The position numbers and the translations under genes were made by a program. From assembly GCF_035918095.1 (NCBI RefSeq), contig NZ_CP109137.1:7814001-7878000 (forward strand): a DNA stretch of 64,000 bases, written 5' to 3'. Source of the stretch: Streptomyces sp. NBC_01750. Lineage in GTDB: Bacteria > Actinomycetota > Actinomycetes > Streptomycetales > Streptomycetaceae. This document shows positions 59,765 through 64,000 of this stretch, piece by piece. Each line of letters opens with the position of its first letter. Position 1 is the first letter of the stretch. The notes under the pieces are model-generated. The model saw only the letters and a list, made by a program, of their open reading frames with translations, was not told the DNA's origin and did no database searches.

Positions 59765-60112
59765 GTTCAGGTACTACAACAGCGGTTCGGTGCTGGGCTG
59801 CGACGGCAAGGTGTACTCACAGGGCTCGGTGGACTTCCTGACGGCGCTGGCCTGCATCCAGCTGGAGGCGGCCTGTTCCCGTCCCGGGTGGGCCATGGGC
59901 CTGTCTGCCTCGCCCCAGTGGCGCGGGCAGCGGGTACGTGTCCCCGACGGTGGTCAACAACGCCCTGGACTGTCTGACCAAGGGCATGGGCTGCGGCTCG
60001 TTCAAGCCGTTGAAGACGTATCCCAGCCTGCGGGCGCGACGACCTGGTCGATGAACTGGGACGCGGCGGCGGGCAACGCGTGGTCGGGGCGCGGTGGGGC
60101 CGCACGTACACG
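59765..60112 (+). pseudogene. GH18 chitinase C-terminal relic, frameshifted
   Basis: Successive frames read YYNSGSVLGCDGKVYSQGSV and DFLTALACIQLE; then GSGYVSPTVVNNALDCLTKG and CGSFKPLKTYPSLRA; then TTWSMNWDAAAGNAWSG. These match the C-terminal part of streptomycete GH18 chitinases (the YYNSGS and M-T-W-S-x-N-W-D motifs). The catalytic DxxDxDxE region and signal peptide are missing and at least two frameshifts are present. Confidence 0.75.
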
Positions 60113-60162
60113 CGCTGCCGTGAGGCTCCGGCGGCTTGGACGACCCGGTCCGGGCGCTGAAC

Positions 60163-60182
60163 CTACGTACTCGATTACGTAG
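60163..60182. promoter_or_regulatory. CTACGTA-N6-TACGTAG dyad (shared motif, copy D)
   Basis: A perfect 7-bp-arm palindrome (60163-60169 and 60176-60182), 67 bp before the start of the small membrane protein pair. It is the most symmetric of the four related sites in the window. Confidence 0.6.
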
Positions 60183-60248
60183 TTCCCCTGAGGTCTCCAG
60201 GAGATGCCGCGGAGGAGACTCACGCGACGGACGACGACGGGGGCTTCG

Positions 60249-60593
60249 ATGACGGGCGGGTTTTCGGACGACTGGTGGGTGCTGTTGCTCTTCCCGGTGG
60301 TGCTGTGGGTGCCGTTCGGGCCCTTCATCATGGGCACCCTGGGGGTGTGGTGCGCCCGTAGACCCGGCTGGCGGCCACGGTTGTGGTCGGTGCTGGTGCC
60401 GCTGGAGCCGGTGGGGTTTCCGGTCACCCACACGATGCTGCCCCTGGACGCCTTGGACGATCCGATCCAGAGGGACGACTTTCTGGGCGTCCTCTACGTT
60501 TTGGTCCTGGGCACAACGGCGCTGCCCTGGCTGCTCGGCTACGGCATCACGCGCGTGACGCGTACCCTGCGCGCCCGCCCGGGCCGGGTCTGA
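60249..60593 (+). CDS. Small membrane protein, 114 residues
   Basis: A hypothetical integral membrane protein with three hydrophobic segments: WWVLLLFPVVLWVPFGPFIM (about 8-27), LWSVLVPLEPVGFPV (about 45-60) and FLGVLYVLVLGTTALPWLLG (about 78-97). The family is not recognised. The ATG at 60249 follows GGGGGC. Its stop overlaps the next ATG (TGATG), so the two genes form a coupled pair. A TACGTA-type dyad lies upstream. Confidence 0.6.
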   Translation: MTGGFSDDWWVLLLFPVVLWVPFGPFIMGTLGVWCARRPGWRPRLWSVLVPLEPVGFPVTHTMLPLDALDDPIQRDDFLGVLYVLVLGTTALPWLLGYGITRVTRTLRARPGRV

Positions 60594-61243
60594 TGGCGAC
60601 GCAGGACGGGGAGTCGGCCACCACGACCGACCGAACCTCTCTGGCGTTTCGCGGCATCTCCGCCTATTTCGCCCTGTCGCTGGCCATCGCTGGGCTGTAC
60701 GTGGCGTGGATGTTCGGCGCGACGCTCCTCGCCGGTGCCGGGTGGGTCGGCACCCCGGGCCGGCTCGCGGTCGAGCGGTGCGTGGACCACGAGTCGACCT
60801 CGTCCGACGGTGACGTCGTCCGGACGTACTGGTGCTCCGGCACCTTCCGCCCGGACGACGGCGGACCGGAGATCGAGCACGTCACGCTCAAGGGCGGCCG
60901 CGGCGACGCGTACGTGCCGCCGCGGCCGGGAAGCTGGTGCTACGGCAACTCGCCGGACCGTCCATGGTGGTGCAAGGGTGACCAGCCGACCTCGGTTGCG
61001 GTGCGCTATCTCGGCGGCGAGGCGTGGATGTTCGGCAACGGCCTGCTCGTGCCGGGTCCCGTGTCGCTCCTCGGCCTGTGCGGCTTCGGGCTGGGGCTGC
61101 TGCTGACCCTCCAGCAGATGGTGTGGCCGGACCCCGAACGGCGCCCGCGGTGGCTGCGGCGCCGCATCTACGACATCTGCGTGGTCGGAACGCTCAGTTG
61201 GGTGGTACTACTGGCCGCGCTGGCGTTCGACGTCAACGGCTGA
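60593..61243 (+). CDS. Membrane protein with extracytoplasmic loop, 216 residues
   Basis: A hypothetical protein with a first transmembrane helix (about 20-45, FRGISAYFALSLAIAGLYVA). A cysteine-containing external domain follows (about 50-140; Cys in ERCVDHE, TYWCSGTFRP, SWCYGNSP and WWCKGD, four cysteines that could form two disulfides). Two C-terminal helices (GLCGFGLGLLLTLQQM; VVGTLSWVVLLAALAF) complete it. The family is not recognised. Coupled to the preceding small membrane protein by a TGATG overlap. Confidence 0.6.
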   Translation: MATQDGESATTTDRTSLAFRGISAYFALSLAIAGLYVAWMFGATLLAGAGWVGTPGRLAVERCVDHESTSSDGDVVRTYWCSGTFRPDDGGPEIEHVTLKGGRGDAYVPPRPGSWCYGNSPDRPWWCKGDQPTSVAVRYLGGEAWMFGNGLLVPGPVSLLGLCGFGLGLLLTLQQMVWPDPERRPRWLRRRIYDICVVGTLSWVVLLAALAFDVNG

Positions 61244-61463
61244 CAACGGGTCCGCGCCCAGCCGTGCCCAAGCCCCCATACGACGACGGCCTACTGTACG
61301 CGGTGGTCACGTGTGGAGGGACGTCCCCGAACTCGTCCGTGCACGTCCCTGAAGGACCTCATCAGCCCACGCGGGACGGCCAACCTCCGGCCAGGAAGGC
61401 CATCCGAGGGGCGGAGCGGCTCCGTTCTCCGAGGTCGTGGCACCGTGCCACGTTGCGTAGGAC

Positions 61464-61523
61464 CGGTCTTGAAAACCGTCGTGGCAGCGATGTCACCGTG
61501 GGTTCAAATCCCACACCCACCGC
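61464..61523 (+). other. 3' half of tRNA-Ser(TGA), likely attachment-site copy
   Basis: The sequence carries the anticodon loop CTTGAAA (anticodon TGA), the 3' side of the anticodon stem, a long variable arm (GTGGCAGCGATGTCAC), a perfect T arm GTGGG-TTCAAAT-CCCAC (61498-61514) and the 3' acceptor strand ACCCACC-G. The 5' acceptor (expected GGTGGGT) and D arm are absent upstream. The anticodon stem already mismatches at its outer base pair. A 3'-half copy is what site-specific integrases leave at an att site. Confidence 0.65.
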
Positions 61524-61546
61524 CCGGTCAGCAAACGTATTGATCA

Positions 61547-61578
61547 GAAGGGGTGTCCCGTGCCAGGGGCGCCCCTTC
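61547..61578 (+). terminator. Hairpin after the tRNA fragment
   Basis: GAAGGGG (61547-61553) pairs with CCCCTTC (61572-61578), with further internal CCC/GGG pairing. This is the kind of terminator normally found after a tRNA gene, and it seems to have been carried with the fragment. Confidence 0.55.
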
Positions 61579-61897
61579 GTCATGGGTCCTGTCTCACTCT
61601 GAGCCGATCTGTGCCGCCTTGGATCACCGTGTGTGGACCAGGCGTGGACCGGATTGCCGCCCGCTCAGGGGCCTGTCACCAGGCAATGTGGGCCATGTGC
61701 GGCCAGGGGCCGTTGGTCCAGGAACGGGACAGCGTCCTCCTGCCGAGAGGCGCGAAGGACGACGCCTCGCGAACGCATGTGGCAAGCGGCTACTCCTGGG
61801 CTGCTGCAAGGTGCAGCGCCTGTTACTGCTCGCCGGTCTGTGGGCTGCTCAAAGAGGGGCTCCGGCCGGCGAGCCCGCGCACCACGCGATCGGACGT

Positions 61898-62317
61898 CCC
61901 GAGGAGGGTTGACCACGAAGATCCGCCTCGCAACAGACGGCCGCTGCCGCCCGCTCGCCTTCGTCATCACACCCGGCCAGGCCGGTGACGCACCGGACGC
62001 CCCAGAATCACACCGGACATGGCCCTCGCGGACAAGGCGTACTCGTCCCGCGCGATCCGTACACATCTACGACGGCGCTGGATCCGCACGTGATCCCGCA
62101 GCCCGCCGACCAAGCTGCGAACCGCAAACGTCTGGGCAGCCACGACGGCCGTCCGCCAGCCTTCGACCGCGAGGCATACAAGCGACGCAACACGGTCGAA
62201 CGCTGCATCAACAAGCTCAAACAGTGGCGCGGCCTGGCCACCCGCTACGACAAGACCGCCACCATCCACCTCGCTGGACTCCACATCGCAGCCATCTTCA
62301 TCCGGCCGGCGAGGTGA
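61898..62317 (+). mobile_element. IS5-family transposase relic
   Basis: Pieces in different frames read RGGLTTKIRLATDGRCRPLA and FVITPGQAGDAP; MALADKAYSSRAIRTHLRRR; then IPQPADQAANRKRLGSHDGR, RPPAFDREAYKRRNTVERCI and NKLKQWRGLATRYDKTATIH. These are the DDE regions of IS5-family (IS427-like) transposases. The N-terminal part, and the segment linking the first two blocks, are missing. At least two frameshifts and a stop are present. GGATCACC at 61621-61628 and its inverse GGTGATCC at 62313-62320 might be old ends, but this is weak. Confidence 0.8.
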
Positions 62318-62331
62318 TCCGAAAAAACGGC

Positions 62332-62757
62332 CTAGAGCTTTGCGATGTCCTTGTGGATCACTTCCATTCCGCCGTCGTGGTAAGCGGCCAGCCGCACCTT
62401 GAGCTGATGGCCCTTGGGCGCCTTGATGATCCGGTTGAGCGTCTCCGCCATGCTGCCGCCGTAACACGGAGGCTCGGAGTTGAGGGCGGTCCAACCGTCC
62501 CCCACGTCCTTCGGGTCGTTCCACTCCACCCAGACGCAGTCGGGCTCGCCGGAGAAGGCCTGCAGCGAGATGATCTTGACCGAGTTCACCGCGCCGTCGA
62601 CGCGCTCATAGGTCACAGTCGCGGAATTGTGGTGGAGGCCGGCACCGGCCTCCAGGTTGACCGTGCTGGCCGCGGTGTCGGCAGCGGCTGGAGCCGCTCC
62701 TCCCGCTACCGTCGCGGCCACGACCGCGACGGTGACAGCCAGGGCAGGTAAGCGCAT
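62332..62757 (-). CDS. Secreted protein of unknown function
   Basis: A 141-residue exported protein with a signal peptide (RLPALAVTVAVVAATVAGGA then APAAADT cleavage region). The mature domain of about 110 residues is beta-rich (TVTYERVDGAVNSVKIISLQ, CVWVEWNDPKDVG, HQLKVRLAAYHDGGMEVIHK) with two cysteines, in DCVWVEW and PPCYGG, able to form a disulfide. The family is not recognised. The ATG at 62757 starts directly before the signal sequence. A related TACGTA-type motif lies about 170 bp upstream. Confidence 0.7.
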   Translation of the reverse strand: MRLPALAVTVAVVAATVAGGAAPAAADTAASTVNLEAGAGLHHNSATVTYERVDGAVNSVKIISLQAFSGEPDCVWVEWNDPKDVGDGWTALNSEPPCYGGSMAETLNRIIKAPKGHQLKVRLAAYHDGGMEVIHKDIAKL

Positions 62758-62886
62758 GATCCGTCTCCACGAAGCTAGTTGAGGAAGACTCACCTTGTGA
62801 GATTGACTTCCGTGGGAAACGCGAAGCCTCCGGCTCCGCCGTCACACGACGAGAGCCTCGGAATTGTCCCGCCTCCCAGAACGCCC

Positions 62887-63476
62887 TCACCCTCTCGCAG
62901 AGTAACGGCCGAGCGCATCGGTGAAACCACTTAGTTCGACTACGTAAGCGCGCGTTGACCTCGGCATTTCATGACGGTCCGTCGGGTGTTCGGCGGGCCG
63001 TTTCGGCTGTTCAGGCTGGAATCCGATCAGCATGGAGGCCGTGTGCAGTGCGACCCACCACGATATGACGGGCACCACGGGTCTGCCGAGCATCGCGAAG
63101 CCCAGTGACGTCCCGGCCGGCCCGTCGTGGGTGACGTCGTCCCAGAGCCGGTGTGTGACCGCTCCGGCCCACGCCGAGATCACCGTGACGTACCAGCGAT
63201 GGCGCACCTGCCGTACTCACGCCACCATCCCGGCAGGAGCGCGGCGACGGTAGGTGCCGACTGCCAGATGAGCAGGGTGGCGACAACGCTCAAGGGGACT
63301 CCCCACAGGGCGAGTCCGGCCCAGGTGTGTCCGTACGTAAACAAGGGCGCGCCCACCGCGTAGGGAAGATCCGGCGCGGTGGACTCGACCACTGGCGCGA
63401 CGCCGTCGAACCAGTCAGGCCGCCGTATCTTCAACGGCGTCACGGCGGCGGCATGAGACGGAAAGGTCAGCGGCAC
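62887..63476 (-). pseudogene. DUF4184 family membrane protein gene, frameshifted
   Basis: From a GTG at 63476 the frame reads PLTFPSHAAAVTPLKIRRPD and STAPDLPYAVGAPLFTYGHT, then WAGLALWGVPLSVVATLLIW, then ends prematurely at 63180. A second frame continues RHRWYVTVISAWAGAVTHRL and WDDVTHDG from about 63207. Together these give a DUF4184 protein, with the family S-H-A-A, APDLPY and GAxTHxxWDxxTHD motifs. One frameshift near 63200 splits it. A sequencing error cannot be excluded. Confidence 0.7.
62928..62946. promoter_or_regulatory. CACTTA-N7-TACGTA motif (shared motif, copy C)
   Basis: CACTTA (62928-62933), seven bases, TACGTA (62941-62946), with the same CATCGGTGAAAC left flank as copy A. 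It lies upstream of the secreted-protein gene on the minus strand. It is less symmetric than the other copies. Confidence 0.45.
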
Positions 63477-63597
63477 GGGGTTCGTTACCTGCTTCTCACC
63501 GTTTTCAGAGGCCAGTGCGAGCTGCCTCAAACATCAAGCTGACCGATGGCGACATCGCTGTTTCCCTTCGTCGCGTCGCGTGATGCCGTGGCGGCGC

Positions 63598-64000
63598 TCA
63601 GAGGGTCGGGAAGAGCACTGCGAAGAAGAGCCACAGCAGCACGGCCCAGAAGACCGCCGCAGCCAGCGACACGAGCAGGGAGCTGCGCCACCTCAGCACC
63701 AGGAACGGGAAGAGCACCAGGGCCGCCCAAAGACCGGCCACGTCGATCGACATGCGGGCGGCCTGGCCAAGGGTTCCCGCGCGCCCCGCGGCGATACGGC
63801 GCAGCAGCCGCTGGGAGACGAAACCGTACAGGCCGAAGACGATCGGGAAGAGCCACAGCGGGGTGATCGTGACCAGTTCGGACTCGGAGAGCTCGTTGAA
63901 CATGACCAGGTAGACGAGGGCGGCGCCCAGCACACCGGCCATCAGCGCGGTCACGTAGAGGGCGGTCAGGGCGGTCGGCTCCGCCGCACCGGCCGGCGCG
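63598..64000 (-). CDS. Integral membrane protein, partial
   Basis: The frame is open to the right edge, giving at least 133 residues. Four hydrophobic segments are visible: LYVTALMAGVLGAALVYLVM, LVTITPLWLFPIVFGLYGFV, IDVAGLWAALVLFPFLVLRW and LLVSLAAAVFWAVLLWLFFA. A GTG at 63954 lies within the first helix, so the true start is probably beyond the window. The family is not recognised. A transporter or sensor accessory protein is possible. Confidence 0.6.
   Translation of the reverse strand, partial: APAGAAEPTALTALYVTALMAGVLGAALVYLVMFNELSESELVTITPLWLFPIVFGLYGFVSQRLLRRIAAGRAGTLGQAARMSIDVAGLWAALVLFPFLVLRWRSSLLVSLAAAVFWAVLLWLFFAVLFPTL

Larger units (their letters stand above)
59475..60248. other. 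Intergenic region with chitinase relic and two regulatory dyads
   Basis: About 770 bp between the divergent lipoprotein operon and a small membrane protein pair. It holds a GH18 relic and two copies of the TACGTA-type dyad, one near each end; nothing else is recognised. Confidence 0.5.
61244..61897. other. Gene-free stretch containing tRNA fragment and terminator
   Basis: About 650 bp. It contains the 3' half of a serine tRNA and its terminator-like hairpin, and runs into the IS5 transposase relic. No protein gene is supported. Confidence 0.45.

Noticed and set aside
61430..61523. A complete functional tRNA-Ser gene
   Set aside because: The 5' acceptor strand and D arm do not match: no GGTGGGT-like sequence upstream, and the anticodon stem is broken at its outer pair. 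It is therefore reported as a 3' fragment.
1..64000. CRISPR arrays, rRNA operons, an intact prophage or an intact biosynthetic cluster
   Set aside because: No regularly spaced repeats, rRNA sequence, phage structural genes or complete PKS/NRPS assembly line were seen.

Overview
The window looks like a Streptomyces or close streptomycete chromosome. It is GC-rich throughout, uses many GTG starts, and has frequent ATGA/TGATG translational overlaps. Its gene families are typical of that group: LAL-type LuxR regulator, SigB-like sigma factor, PspAB/HtpX, XNR-like and DUF5988/DUF5937 proteins, and F420-type oxidoreductase. All functions are inferred from reading the translated sequence; no database search was run.

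Layout, left to right. Positions 1-1107: a beta-hydroxyacid dehydrogenase (cut by the left edge) coupled to an ABM-family monooxygenase. Positions 1722-5959: a decayed polyketide locus in which a broken ketosynthase, an AT-DH-ER slice of a type I PKS and the tail of a DUF5988 protein have been joined by deletions and frameshifts. Positions 6672-18187: a stress and homeostasis block. It holds two paralogous membrane/soluble stress proteins, a SulP transporter coupled to a beta-carbonic anhydrase, a divergent OmpR-type two-component system, a ferritin-like protein, a PRC-barrel protein, a SigB-like sigma factor overlapping a family-5 uracil-DNA glycosylase, a CsbD protein, a CBS-domain protein and an SseB-like protein.

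Positions 18354-31316: remnants (cupin, GH5 cellulase), a 393-aa protein of unknown function, an aminopeptidase-type hydrolase, a PIG-L deacetylase, a three-gene quinone oxidoreductase/acyl-CoA dehydrogenase operon, a secreted phosphodiesterase, the htpX-pspAB envelope-stress operon and several small enzymes. Positions 31604-35812: the glycerol operon glpF-glpK-glpD. Positions 36132-42874: an ARMT1-type phosphatase, a GH15 trehalase/glucoamylase-like enzyme, a YciO-type protein, a PadR regulator with an evident operator and a large acyl-CoA dehydrogenase.

Positions 43140-64000 form an accessory-looking region rich in sensory receptors and scars. One protein fuses a degenerate NTPase-like domain to an extracellular substrate-binding domain. 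A lipoprotein gene lies in an operon with two tandem Ser/Thr kinases that each carry an internal Tat-like signal-anchor and an extracellular ligand-binding domain. There is also a LAL regulator and an ArsR-like/MFS divergent pair around a 31-bp palindrome. Scars include pieces of IS481 and IS5 transposases, a frameshifted SnoaL gene, a GH18 chitinase fragment, a broken DUF4184 gene and the 3' half of a serine tRNA that looks like an attachment-site copy. Four promoters here share a TACGTA-N6-TACGTA-type dyad, suggesting a small local regulon that includes the receptor-kinase operon.
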